A stretch of 64,000 nucleotides of DNA from DATKBT01 sp035546295. GTDB taxonomy: Bacteria; Acidobacteriota; Thermoanaerobaculia; Multivoradales; Multivoraceae. The stretch's first letter is position 1. Every line of letters starts with the position of its first letter. Below, piece by piece: positions 16,929-25,228 of this stretch. A program made the translations under genes and the position numbers. Under the pieces are notes generated by a model. The model ran no database searches and had not been told where the DNA came from. It saw nothing but the letters and a program-made list of their open reading frames with translations. The stretch is taken from NCBI GenBank assembly GCA_035546295.1, contig DATKBT010000095.1:17237-81236 (forward strand), written 5' to 3'.

Positions 16929-17831
16929 CTATCTGCCGCCCGCCCAGCGCAGGGCCCGCACCACCGAATCCTGGAACTCCGGATCGTCCCAGACGTCCTC
17001 GCGATGCCCCTGCGCGTCGTAGTAGACCCGGCCCTCGCCGGGCTCGCGGGTCCAGACGATGGGGTAGGGCTCGCGGTCGTAGGCGGGCTGCCGCTCTCCC
17101 TCGTCGCGCGAATCGAGCACACGCAGGACGTGGACCCGTTCCGGGTCGAAGTTCTTGAACAGGTACCACTCGTCGAGGCGGATCAGCTCGCGCGGAGCCG
17201 CGCTGGTGATCGGATGGTCGGCATCGACCACGCGGACCAGCCCCTCGAACTGCTGGCCGTGACTGTCGAACTCGCCGCCGAGCATGGCGATGTAGTCCGA
17301 GACCGAGCCCTCCTCCGAGTGACCCTCCTCCGAGTGACCCTCCTCCGAGTGAAAGGTGTCGCTGGCGCAGTGGAAGCCGACGAAGCCGCCGCCGCCGCGA
17401 ATCCAAGCCAGCAGGTCCGAGAGCCCGTTCGGACCCATCGGCGGTTCGCCGTCGCCGGCGAACAGGCCGCGCTCCGCCTCGCCCCCGCGCTCGGTGAGGT
17501 CGCCGGTGGTGTAGAACACGACGACGTCGAAGCCGGAGAGCACGTCGGCCCGGATGCGCCCGGCGTCCTTGGTCGCCTCGAGCCCGAAGCCGTGCTGGTC
17601 GGCGAGCGCCGAGAGGACCTGCTCGACGTGCGACGGTCGATCGCCCTCGCGCTTGATGCTCGAGTGCTCGAAGCCCGAGGACTTGCTGAGGAAGAGCACC
17701 CGCATCGGATCCTCGTTCCGCGTCGAGGACGCTGCGCCCGGGGCGGCGAACGCGAGAGCCGACAGCGCGGCCGCGAGCGAAGTCGAGGCGATGGCGGCGA
17801 GGCGTGGGTTCCGCGAGCGGGGAAGGCGCAT
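16929..17831 (-). CDS. Exported ThuA-domain protein
   Basis: 300 residues from the ATG at 17831: signal peptide (about 1-36), then the class-I glutamine-amidotransferase-like ThuA fold (RVLFLSKSSGFEHSS; VVVFYTTGDLTE; GGFVGFHCASDTFHS; DEWYLFKNF; YPIVWTREPGEGRVYYDAQGH). ThuA proteins act in metabolism of 3-keto sugars such as 3-ketotrehalose, usually with a Gfo/Idh partner (ThuB); such a gene starts divergently at 17996. An in-frame 15-bp direct repeat inserts three HSEEG units into a loop after the conserved Cys/Asp region. The GMC gene follows 127 bp downstream, so ThuA, GMC and subunit 3 probably form one operon. Confidence 0.88.
   Translation of the reverse strand: MRLPRSRNPRLAAIASTSLAAALSALAFAAPGAASSTRNEDPMRVLFLSKSSGFEHSSIKREGDRPSHVEQVLSALADQHGFGLEATKDAGRIRADVLSGFDVVVFYTTGDLTERGGEAERGLFAGDGEPPMGPNGLSDLLAWIRGGGGFVGFHCASDTFHSEEGHSEEGHSEEGSVSDYIAMLGGEFDSHGQQFEGLVRVVDADHPITSAAPRELIRLDEWYLFKNFDPERVHVLRVLDSRDEGERQPAYDREPYPIVWTREPGEGRVYYDAQGHREDVWDDPEFQDSVVRALRWAGGR
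17308..17352 (-). repeat. 15-bp exact tandem repeat (x3) inside the thuA-like gene
   Basis: Three identical 15-base units at 17308, 17323 and 17338 (plus-strand CCCTCCTCCGAGTGA). On the coding strand they give HSEEG three times. The unit keeps frame, so copy number could change by slippage without breaking the gene. Confidence 0.9.
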
Positions 17832-17866
17832 CTCGGGCCAGACTACCACCGGCGCGCGCACTGATA

Positions 17867-17960
17867 GCGTCTCGCCGCGAGAGACGAGAGAGGCGTCGCG
17901 CCGCGAGAGAGGCGTCTCGCGGCGAGAGAGGCGTCTCGCGGCGAGAGAGACGTCTCCCGA
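17867..17960. promoter_or_regulatory. Palindromic 19-bp tandem repeats in the divergent sugar-gene promoter
   Basis: Four units of CGAGAGAGGCGTCTCGCGG at 17885, 17904, 17923 and 17942, with an older, decayed copy from 17867. Each unit has self-complementary arms (GAGA/TCTC), and the last holds the perfect palindrome GAGACGTCTC. The array fills much of the 164-bp gap between two divergent sugar operons (ThuA-GMC arm and Gfo/Idh arm) and ends 35 bp before the Gfo/Idh start. It could be an operator array for a shared regulator, or simply a minisatellite; other tandem repeats in the window have no palindromic core. Confidence 0.5.
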
Positions 17961-17995
17961 CGAAGCCTCACGAACCGGCGCGGGGAGCTCACAGG

Positions 17996-19141
17996 ATGCA
18001 GCGCAGGATTCGAATGGGAATGGTCGGCGGCGGCCGCGGCGCCTTCATCGGCGCGGTGCATCGCATGGCCGCCCAGCTCGACGGCGGGATCGAGCTGGTG
18101 TGCGGCGCCTTGAGCTCCGATCCCGAACGCGCTCGGGCCTCCGGGCGCGACTGGTTCCTCGCCGAGGACCGCAGCTACGGCAGCTACGAAGAGATGCTCG
18201 AGCGCGAGAGCGAGCGCGACGACCGGATGGACTTCGTCGCCATCGTGACCCCGAACCACCTGCACTTTCCGGTGGCGAGCGCGGCGCTCGAGCGGGGCTT
18301 TCACGTGATGTGCGACAAGCCGATGACCCTCGACGTCGCCGAGGCCGAGCGCCTCGTCGAGCAGGTCGAGCGCAGCGGGCTGCTGTTCGGCCTCACCCAC
18401 AACTACACCGGCTATCCGTTGGTCAAGGAGGCGCGGCGGCGCGTCGATTCCGGCGAGCTGGGCGCGATCCGCAAGGTCGTCGCCGAGTACCCGCAGGGCT
18501 GGCTCGCCACGGCGCTCGAGGCGACCGGCCAGAAGCAGGCGGATTGGCGCACCGACCCGGCGCGCGCGGGCGCCGCCGGCGCGATGGGCGACATCGGCAC
18601 GCACGCGGCGAACCTCGCCGAGTACGTCACCGGTCTCGAGATCGAGAGCGTCTGCGCCGACCTCACGACCTTCGTCGAGGGGCGGCGGCTCGACGACGAC
18701 GGCAACGTCCTGCTGCGCCTCACCGGCGGCGCACGGGGCGTTCTCTACGCTAGCCAGGTGTCGGTCGACGACGAGAACGCGCTCGCGATCCGCGTTTACG
18801 GCGAGCGCGGCGGCCTCGAGTGGCGCCAGGAGGAGCCCAACACCCTCGTGCTCAAGTCTCGCGACCGAGCGCGCCGGATCCTGCGCACCGCCAGCCACGA
18901 CCTCGGCGAGGAGGCGGCGCGCAGCACCCGGCTTCCCGCCGGCCATCCGGAGGGCTTCCTCGAAGCCTTCGCCAACCTCTACCGCAGCTTCGCGCTCGCC
19001 ATCGACGCCCGCCTGCGCGACGCCGACCCGCCGCCCGGCGCCGCCGACTACCCGACCGTTCGCGACGGTCTGCGCGGGATGCGCTTCATCGAGGCGGTGG
19101 TCGAGAGCTCCGCGAGCGACCAGAAGTGGACACGCCTTTGA
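17996..19141 (+). CDS. Gfo/Idh/MocA-family NAD(P)-dependent sugar oxidoreductase
   Basis: 381 residues; ATG at 17996 preceded by ACAGG. The Rossmann opening is MGMVGGGRGAFIGAVH, followed by VTPNHLH and CDKPMT (the EKP-type motif with Asp in place of Glu), then the catalytic-region GDIGTHAANLAEYV. The C-terminal half is the family's open beta sheet. No export signal, so it is cytosolic. Members oxidise or reduce ring hydroxyls of sugars, and ThuB-like members act at C3. It leads an operon with a TIM-barrel isomerase/epimerase, xylulokinase and xylose isomerase, and faces the exported ThuA/GMC genes across a shared promoter region. Confidence 0.92.
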   Translation: MQRRIRMGMVGGGRGAFIGAVHRMAAQLDGGIELVCGALSSDPERARASGRDWFLAEDRSYGSYEEMLERESERDDRMDFVAIVTPNHLHFPVASAALERGFHVMCDKPMTLDVAEAERLVEQVERSGLLFGLTHNYTGYPLVKEARRRVDSGELGAIRKVVAEYPQGWLATALEATGQKQADWRTDPARAGAAGAMGDIGTHAANLAEYVTGLEIESVCADLTTFVEGRRLDDDGNVLLRLTGGARGVLYASQVSVDDENALAIRVYGERGGLEWRQEEPNTLVLKSRDRARRILRTASHDLGEEAARSTRLPAGHPEGFLEAFANLYRSFALAIDARLRDADPPPGAADYPTVRDGLRGMRFIEAVVESSASDQKWTRL

Positions 19142-19275
19142 CGCCACGAGCCCGGTCGAACACATGGAGCGGCCGAGCTCCCGCTCGGCCGACGGCTGCG
19201 CCCTGGTGCTTCGGTTCGCCTCGACGTTGCCGCCCGTGCGTTGCATTCCCTCGATCGGCCGACCAGGAGGTCGGC

Positions 19276-19311
19276 GGCTTCAGTGGCTTCAGTGGCTTCA
19301 GTGGCTACAGT
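19276..19311 (+). repeat. 9-bp tandem repeat, four units
   Basis: Units GGCTTCAGT at 19276, 19285 and 19294, and GGCTACAGT at 19303, in the 255-bp gap between the Gfo/Idh gene and the isomerase. The rest of this gap shows no gene. The array may mark an internal regulatory or slippage-prone spacer. Confidence 0.8.
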
Positions 19312-19396
19312 GGCGGAGTCGTTCGTCTCCGATCGGGGCCGATCTGCCCCGCGTTCTGAACCCGACGCACAGTCTCGAGACATCGGAGGAACCGAG

Positions 19397-20398
19397 ATGC
19401 CACGCCCCGTGACCCTCTTCACCGGCCAGTGGGCCGACCTGCCGCTCGCCGAGCTCGCCCCGCTCGCGCACCAGCTCGGCTTCGATGGTCTCGAGCTCGC
19501 CTGCTGGGGCGATCACGTGGACGTCGTCGGCGACGACGAGGCGGCCTGCACCGAGAAGCTCGACCTGCTCGCCGAGCACGGCCTGGCGCTGTTCGCGATC
19601 AGCAACCACCTGGTCGGCCAGGCGGTGTGCGACCGCATCGACGAGCGGCACAGGACGATCCTGCCCGCCAGGGTGTGGGGGGACGGCGATCCCGAGGGGG
19701 TGCGCCGGCGTGCGGCCGAGGAGATGATGGCGACCGCCGAAGTCGCGCGCCGCCTCGGCGTCGAGGTCGTCAACGGGTTCACGGGCAGCTCGATCTGGCA
19801 CCTGCTGTACTCCTTTCCGCCGGTGCCCGCGGCGATGATCGACGCCGGCTTCGAAGACTTCGCGGCGCGCTGGGGTCCGATCCTCGACCGTTTCGAAGAG
19901 CTCGGGGTGCGCTTCGCGCTGGAGGTGCATCCGACCGAAATCGCCTTCGACATCGCTTCCGCCGAGCGCGCGCTCGAGGCGCTCGATCGTCATCCCGCGT
20001 TCGGCTTCAACTACGACCCCAGCCACCTCGGCTACCAGGGCGTGGACTACGTCGCCTTCCTTCGCCGCTTCGCCGATCGCATCTTCCACGTCCACGTCAA
20101 GGACGTCTACTGGTCGGATCGCCCGCGCGAGGCGGGGGTTTTCGGCGGCCACGTCGCGTTCGGGGATCACCGGCGGTTCTGGGACTTCCGTTCGCCCGGA
20201 CGCGGCTCGATCGACTTCGAGGAGATCGTGCGCGCGCTCAACGACGTCGGCTACGCCGGGCCGCTCTCGATCGAGTGGGAGGACTCCGGGATGGACCGCG
20301 TCCACGGCGCCGGCGAGGCGTGCGAGTTCGTCAAGGGGCTCGATTTCCCGCCCGCGGGACAGGCGTTCGATTCCGCGTTCGAGAGCGAGGGGGAGTGA
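19397..20398 (+). CDS. Sugar phosphate isomerase/epimerase-like TIM-barrel protein
   Basis: 333 residues; ATG at 19397 with a good CGGAGGAAC site (an earlier in-frame ATG at 19241 would translate the 9-bp repeat and is rejected). AP-endonuclease-2-type barrel: FDGLELACWG, NGFTGSSIWH, ALEVHPTEIAFD, NYDPSHLGYQG, FHVHVKDV and SIEWED supply the usual Glu/Asp/His/Glu metal ligands of IolE/IolI- and tagatose-epimerase-like enzymes. It probably isomerises, epimerises or dehydrates a keto-sugar made by the neighbouring oxidoreductases. The stop overlaps the xylulokinase GTG by three bases (GTGA), so the two are translationally coupled. Confidence 0.9.
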   Translation: MPRPVTLFTGQWADLPLAELAPLAHQLGFDGLELACWGDHVDVVGDDEAACTEKLDLLAEHGLALFAISNHLVGQAVCDRIDERHRTILPARVWGDGDPEGVRRRAAEEMMATAEVARRLGVEVVNGFTGSSIWHLLYSFPPVPAAMIDAGFEDFAARWGPILDRFEELGVRFALEVHPTEIAFDIASAERALEALDRHPAFGFNYDPSHLGYQGVDYVAFLRRFADRIFHVHVKDVYWSDRPREAGVFGGHVAFGDHRRFWDFRSPGRGSIDFEEIVRALNDVGYAGPLSIEWEDSGMDRVHGAGEACEFVKGLDFPPAGQAFDSAFESEGE

Positions 20399-21888
20399 GC
20401 GCAGGCGGCTCCGCCGCGCTGGTCGCGGGCGTCGACTGCTCGACCCAGTCGACCACCGTCGAGGTGCGCGAGGCGTCGACCGGGCGGCTGGTCGCGAGCG
20501 GCCGAGCGCCGCATCCCGCGGTCACGCCGCCGGTCGCCGAGCAGGATCCCGAGGCCTGGTGGCGCGCCTTCGAGGCAGCGTGGGCGGACGCCCGCGCGCC
20601 GGCCGTGGCCGCGATCTCGGTCGCCGGGCAGCAGCATGGAATGGTCGTGCTCGGCTCCGGCGGCGAGGTGCTGCGGCCGGCGAAGCTGTGGTGCGACACG
20701 ACCTCGGCGGAGGACGCGCGGCGTCTCGTCGAGCGTCTCGAAGGCGGGGCCGCGGCCTGGTCTGCGGCGTGCGGGCTGGTGCCGGTCGCCTCGTTCACGA
20801 TCAGCAAGCTCGCCTGGCTGCGGCGCGTCGAGCCCGAGCTCTTCGCGCGGCTCGAGCGCGTCTGCCTGCCCCACGACTGGCTGACCTGGCGACTCACCGG
20901 CGGCGAGCTGGTGACCGATCGCGGCGACGCCTCGGGCACCGGCTACTGGGGGGTGGCCCCCGGCGGCGCCGAAGGCTACGTCTGGTCTCTGCTCGAGCTG
21001 GTCGATCCGCGCCGCGACTGGTCGGACGTCCTGCCGCGGGTGCTCGGCCCCTCCGAGCCGGCCGGGCGCTGGAACGGTGCGAACGGCGCCGTCTCCGCTG
21101 CCGTCGTCGGCCCGGGGACCGGCGACAACATGGCGGCGGCGCTCGGGCTCGGCGCGGCGCCCGGGGAGCTGGTGCTCTCGATCGGCACCTCGGGCACCGC
21201 CTACGCGGTCTCCGAGGAGCCGATCGCCGACCCGGCGGGAGCGGTCGCCGGCTTCGCCGACGCCACCGGCCGCTTCCTGCCGCTGGTCTGCACGCTCAAC
21301 GCCGCCAAGGTCACCGACGCGGTCGCCCGTCTGCTCGGCGTCGATCACCAGGAGCTCGACCGTCTGGCGCTCGCGGCGCGCCCGGGCGCCGGCGGGCTCG
21401 TGCTGCTGCCCTACCTCGACGGCGAGCGCACCCCCGATCGCCCGTCGGCCACCGGCGTGCTCGCCGGGCTGCGCTCCGACGTCGGCCGCGAGCAGCTCGC
21501 GCGCGCCGCCTTCGAGGGCGTCGTCTGCGGGCTGCTCGACGCGGTCGACGCGCTGGCCGAGCACGCAGCGGTCGGCGACGTGGTCACCCTGGTCGGAGGA
21601 GGAGCGCGCTCGCGCGCCTATCGGCGGATCCTGGCGGACCTGTCGAACCGCGCAGTCCGAATCCCCGATCTGGGCGAGACGGTGGCGCTGGGCGCCTGCG
21701 TCCAGGCGGCGGCGGCGCTCGACGGCGCGGCTCCCGAGGAGGTCCGCGCGGGATGGGAGCTCGGCGCGGGCGAGGTCGTCGAGCCCGACGAGGCCGGCGT
21801 CGCGGAGGCACTGGAGCACGAAGTGCGCGCTCGCTACGGCCGGCGTCGCGCCCTGGAAGGGACGCAACCCCACGGGCAGGAGGTCTGA
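20395..21888 (+). CDS. xylB: Xylulokinase
   Basis: 497 residues starting at a GTG that overlaps the isomerase stop. FGGY-kinase marks in order: VAGVDCSTQSTTV (phosphate 1), SVAGQQHGMVVL, LPHDWLTWRLTG, DRGDASGTGYW, GTGDNMAAALG, SIGTSGTAYAV (phosphate 2) and LVGGGARSRAYRRIL (adenosine site). QQHGM and the DASGT segment are diagnostic for xylulokinases. It phosphorylates D-xylulose to xylulose 5-phosphate with ATP for the pentose phosphate pathway. xylA follows two bases downstream, so pentose use is the clearest output of this operon. Confidence 0.93.
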   Translation: MSAGGSAALVAGVDCSTQSTTVEVREASTGRLVASGRAPHPAVTPPVAEQDPEAWWRAFEAAWADARAPAVAAISVAGQQHGMVVLGSGGEVLRPAKLWCDTTSAEDARRLVERLEGGAAAWSAACGLVPVASFTISKLAWLRRVEPELFARLERVCLPHDWLTWRLTGGELVTDRGDASGTGYWGVAPGGAEGYVWSLLELVDPRRDWSDVLPRVLGPSEPAGRWNGANGAVSAAVVGPGTGDNMAAALGLGAAPGELVLSIGTSGTAYAVSEEPIADPAGAVAGFADATGRFLPLVCTLNAAKVTDAVARLLGVDHQELDRLALAARPGAGGLVLLPYLDGERTPDRPSATGVLAGLRSDVGREQLARAAFEGVVCGLLDAVDALAEHAAVGDVVTLVGGGARSRAYRRILADLSNRAVRIPDLGETVALGACVQAAAALDGAAPEEVRAGWELGAGEVVEPDEAGVAEALEHEVRARYGRRRALEGTQPHGQEV

Positions 21889-21890
21889 GG

Positions 21891-23291
21891 ATGCCGGAGC
21901 CATCGTCCCCACGGTCACCGTCCAACGAGTCACGGTCTCCTCGTTCGCCGTCTTCTGAGCCACGCTCGGCCGAGGCACTGTTCCCCGAGCTCGACCGGGT
22001 CCCCTTCCTCGGTCCCGACGCCCAGGAGCCGCTCGCCTATCGGTGGTACGAGCCCGACCGCGTGATCGCCGGGCGGCGGATGGAGGATCACCTGCGTCCG
22101 GCGGTCTGCTACTGGCACACGCTCTGCTGGCCGGGCGCCGACATGTTCGGTGACGGCACCTTCGAGCGGGCCTGGCTGCGCCCCGGCGGCGACCCGATGA
22201 GCCAGGCCCGTCGCAAGCTCGACGCCGCCTTCGAGGTGACCGCCAAGCTCGGGGTGCCGTTCTTCTGCTTCCACGACCGCGACCTCGCCCCGGAGGGGGC
22301 GACGGTGCGGGAGACCGCGGACAACCTCGAGCGGATGGCGGAGGCGGCGGCGGAGAAGATGGAGGCCACCGGCGTACGCCTGCTCTGGGGCACCGCGAAC
22401 CTGTTCAGCCATCCGCGCTACGCGGCCGGCGCGGCGACCAATCCCGACCCCGAGGTCTTCGCCTTCGCCGCCGCCCAAGTGCGTCGCGCCCTCGAGACGA
22501 CGCAGCGCCTCGGCGGTTCGGGCTACGTGCTGTGGGGTGGACGCGAGGGCTACGACACGCTGCTCAACACCGACCTGAGGCGCGAGCTCGACCAGCTCGC
22601 GCGCTTCCTGCACCTGGTCGTGGAGCACAAGCACAAGATCGGCTTCGACGGGATGCTGATGGTGGAGCCCAAGCCGCACGAGCCCACCAAGCACCAGTAC
22701 GACCACGACGGCGCCGCGGTCCACGCGTTCCTGCTGCGCCACGGCCTGGAAGGCGAGATCCGGCTCAACCTGGAGGTCAACCACGCGACCCTGGCGGGGC
22801 ACAGCTTCCAGCACGAGGTCGCCTACGCGCTGGCCCACGACCTGTTCGGCAGCGTCGACGCGAACCGCGGCGATCCGCAGAACGGTTGGGACACCGACCA
22901 GTTCCCCAACGACGTCGACGAATGGACGCTGGTGCTCTACGAGCTGCTGAGGGCCGGGGGCATCGGCAGCGGCGGCTTCAACTTCGACGCCAAGCTCCGG
23001 CGCCAGAGCGTCGATCCCGCCGACCTGTTGCATGCTCACGTCGGCGGGCTCGACACGCTGGCGGAGGCCCTGGTGCGGGCGGCGCGGCTGCTCGAGGAGG
23101 GGGGGTTGAGCCGATTCGTCGAGGAGCGCTACGCGGCCTGGGACGAGAGCCTGGGCCGCGACATCCTCCAAGGCAGGCTCGATCTCGCGGCGCTCGGCGA
23201 TCTGGTCGCACAGCGCGAGCTCGATCCGCGTCCGCGCTCGGGGCGCCAGGAGATGCTCGAGAACGTCGTGCGCAACTGCCGCCGGAGCTGA
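21891..23291 (+). CDS. xylA: Xylose isomerase
   Basis: 466 residues; ATG at 21891 with GGGCAGGAGG eight bases upstream. Class-II type xylose isomerase: CYWHTLCWPGADMFG, FCFHDRDLAPEG with the catalytic His, GTANLFSHPRY, VLWGGREGYDTL, MVEPKPHEPTKHQYD (metal-ligand Glu and the conserved Lys), NLEVNHATLAGH, WDTDQFPND and GGFNFDAK. It interconverts D-xylose and D-xylulose using two divalent metals. Residues 2-28 form a Ser/Pro/Arg low-complexity leader with short internal repeats that normal class-II enzymes lack. No regulator gene (XylR-like) is seen nearby. Confidence 0.95.
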   Translation: MPEPSSPRSPSNESRSPRSPSSEPRSAEALFPELDRVPFLGPDAQEPLAYRWYEPDRVIAGRRMEDHLRPAVCYWHTLCWPGADMFGDGTFERAWLRPGGDPMSQARRKLDAAFEVTAKLGVPFFCFHDRDLAPEGATVRETADNLERMAEAAAEKMEATGVRLLWGTANLFSHPRYAAGAATNPDPEVFAFAAAQVRRALETTQRLGGSGYVLWGGREGYDTLLNTDLRRELDQLARFLHLVVEHKHKIGFDGMLMVEPKPHEPTKHQYDHDGAAVHAFLLRHGLEGEIRLNLEVNHATLAGHSFQHEVAYALAHDLFGSVDANRGDPQNGWDTDQFPNDVDEWTLVLYELLRAGGIGSGGFNFDAKLRRQSVDPADLLHAHVGGLDTLAEALVRAARLLEEGGLSRFVEERYAAWDESLGRDILQGRLDLAALGDLVAQRELDPRPRSGRQEMLENVVRNCRRS

Positions 23292-23597
23292 CTCGCCGCG
23301 CGACGGTCCCGGGGACGGGTCACTTCGCGGCCGCGCCCGGCGACGCGACCTACCGCTGTCGTGGGCGCGCGCCTTCGTTCGACCAGCGATCCTCGTCGCC
23401 CTCCCGGTTGTTACGGCGAGCGGATCGCCGTGCGCGGAGCCGGCCGTCGAGACCGTGGATCGTCTATCTTCTCGGTGTGCCGGGGCGGCACGAGCCCTGA
23501 TTCGTGCCGAGCTCCGGGGCGAGCTCGCGGGCGGAGTCGCCGGCGACCAGGGTCACCAGCGGGAGGAACGGCAAACGCCACCGGGGATGGGAGCTTG
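23292..23597. other. 306-bp intergenic stretch after xylA
   Basis: No supported gene. No convincing terminator hairpin with T-run follows xylA. The minus strand carries a short open tail (about 23,465-23,590, ending LVTLVAGDSARELAPELG) without a start or recognisable family, which might be a remnant. Confidence 0.4.
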
Positions 23598-24023
23598 ATG
23601 CGGCGAACGGCGGGGCTCGCGATCCTCGCAGAGGTGCTGCGCACGAAGGCATGGCTTCCCGCCGTTGTCCTGGCCGTCCACCTCCTGTTCGCACGGGTGC
23701 TCCACGCCTACCAGGCGGTGCCCGCGCTGGACCTCGCCGTGCACGGGCTGGGCGGCTTCGCGATCGGGTACGTGTTCGACGGGGTCCTCCAGATCCTGGG
23801 GAGGCAAGGGGATGCGCGCCTGTCGGGATCGGGTCGGCTCGTCCTGGCCTTCGCGCTGGTCTGCACGACGACGGTGCTCTGGGAGCTCGGGGAGGTGCTC
23901 TCTGACCGGATCCTCGGCACGGGCGCCCTGCTGAGCCTCGAGAACTCCCTGCTCGACATGCTGGTCGGCATCGTCGGAGGGGTGGGCTACGTCGGCTGGC
24001 GGGTGTTGGCCGAGCGGTCGTGA
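23598..24023 (+). CDS. Small multi-pass membrane protein, unknown function
   Basis: 141 residues; ATG at 23598 with GGGAG just upstream. Four hydrophobic segments are visible: about residues 14-32 (AWLPAVVLAVHLLFARVL), 42-60 (LAVHGLGGFAIGYVFDG), 74-92 (LVLAFALVCTTTVLWELGE) and 113-132 (LDMLVGIVGGVGYVGWRV). The spacing, with WELGE after a helix and a final LDML...G helix, resembles small DUF2238/VanZ-like integral proteins, but I do not recognise the family with confidence. Neighbours give no function. Confidence 0.6.
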   Translation: MRRTAGLAILAEVLRTKAWLPAVVLAVHLLFARVLHAYQAVPALDLAVHGLGGFAIGYVFDGVLQILGRQGDARLSGSGRLVLAFALVCTTTVLWELGEVLSDRILGTGALLSLENSLLDMLVGIVGGVGYVGWRVLAERS

Positions 24024-24129
24024 CGAAACGAAGAGCCGCCATAACCTGCCGGCGTCCGGCACCGGCTCGAGCTCGGACGTCGAGGCGTCCGGCGCCTCAC
24101 GGCGCACCGCGGGCGGGCGCCGCGGGCTG

Positions 24130-25023
24130 CTAGTCCGAGTCGAAGGCGCGCAGGCGGGCGATCAGGCTCGAGGTGTCCCACCGCTTTCCGCCCAGCGCCT
24201 CGACCTCCGCGTAGAACTGATCGACCAGCGCGGTGACCGGGAGCTGGACGCCGTCGCGCCGCGCCTGCTCGAGCGCGATGCCGAGATCCTTGCGCATCCA
24301 TTCGATGGCGAAGCCGTAGTCGAAGGCGCCCTCGATCATGGTGTCGGCCCGGTTGCTCATCTGCCAGCTTCCGGCGGCGCCCTTCGAGATCGCCTTGACC
24401 ACCTGCCGCGGATCGAGCCCGACGCGATCGGCGAAGTGCAGGCCCTCGGACAGCGCCTGGACCAGGCCCGCGATGCAGATCTGGTTGACCATCTTGGTGA
24501 GCTGGCCTGCTCCCGCCGGCCCCATCAGGGTGGCCGCCCGCGAGTACGAGGCGATCAGGGGCTGCGCGCGCTGGAAGATCTCTTCGTCGCCCCCGCACAT
24601 GACGACCAGGGTGCCGTTCTCGGCGCCGGCCTGGCCTCCCGAGACCGGCGCGTCGAGAAAGCCGCAGCCGCGCTCGCGGCAGGCGGTGTCGAGCTCGCGG
24701 GCGACGATCGCCGAGGCGGTCGTGTGGTCGACCAGGATCGCTCCCTCGCGCAACCCCGCGATCGCGCCGTCGTCGCCGAGAGTGACCTCACGCACGTCGT
24801 CGTCGTCGCCGACGCAGAGGAAGACGAAGTCGGCATCGGCAGCGGCTTCGCGGGGGGTGGGCGCGGTGGCGCTCCCCTGGTGCTCCTCGGCCCAGCCCAG
24901 AGCCCTCGCCTCGGTGCGGTTGTAGACCGTGACGGCGTGGCCGGACTTCTGCAGATGACCGGCCATGGGATAGCCCATCACGCCGAGCCCGACGAAGGCG
25001 GTGGAAGCTCTGGAGCTCGTCAT
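24130..25023 (-). CDS. 3-hydroxyisobutyrate dehydrogenase-family oxidoreductase
   Basis: 297 residues from ATG 25023. Rossmann signature FVGLGVMGYPMAGHL at the N-terminus, VYNRT for cofactor choice (Arg suggests NADP or relaxed use), DAPVSGGQAGAENGTL (substrate-binding segment) and the catalytic Lys in LTKMVNQI. The C-terminal helical domain is complete, ending WDTSSLIARLRAF. Family members act on 3-hydroxyisobutyrate, tartronate semialdehyde or succinic semialdehyde; these cannot be separated by eye. It is convergent with the small membrane protein and divergent from the DNA glycosylase. Confidence 0.92.
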   Translation of the reverse strand: MTSSRASTAFVGLGVMGYPMAGHLQKSGHAVTVYNRTEARALGWAEEHQGSATAPTPREAAADADFVFLCVGDDDDVREVTLGDDGAIAGLREGAILVDHTTASAIVARELDTACRERGCGFLDAPVSGGQAGAENGTLVVMCGGDEEIFQRAQPLIASYSRAATLMGPAGAGQLTKMVNQICIAGLVQALSEGLHFADRVGLDPRQVVKAISKGAAGSWQMSNRADTMIEGAFDYGFAIEWMRKDLGIALEQARRDGVQLPVTALVDQFYAEVEALGGKRWDTSSLIARLRAFDSD

Positions 25024-25228
25024 GGCGGTGAATCGCAGGCCGTGTCCAGCTCGCTGAAGCTGCTCGAGGCATTGTTGCCTGGAAAGCACGCGGCGACAAC
25101 CCGGCGCGCGAGTCGGAGGGCGCTCGGACCGGCGCGAGTTGCGGAGTGATCTCGTGCCATGCTCCGGCACCCGGCATCGCTCACGCCGCTTCCCTCCGGT
25201 GACTCGTCCCGCCTTCCGCCGAGCCTCC

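Noticed and set aside
17885..17960. A CRISPR array.
   Set aside because: Units abut directly with no spacers, so it is a tandem repeat. The same applies to the other repeat arrays listed.
23465..23590. A minus-strand gene ending LVTLVAGDSARELAPELG.
   Set aside because: It has no start codon of its own, no recognisable family, and upstream it only shadows the membrane-protein gene. It may be a remnant, but I cannot support it.
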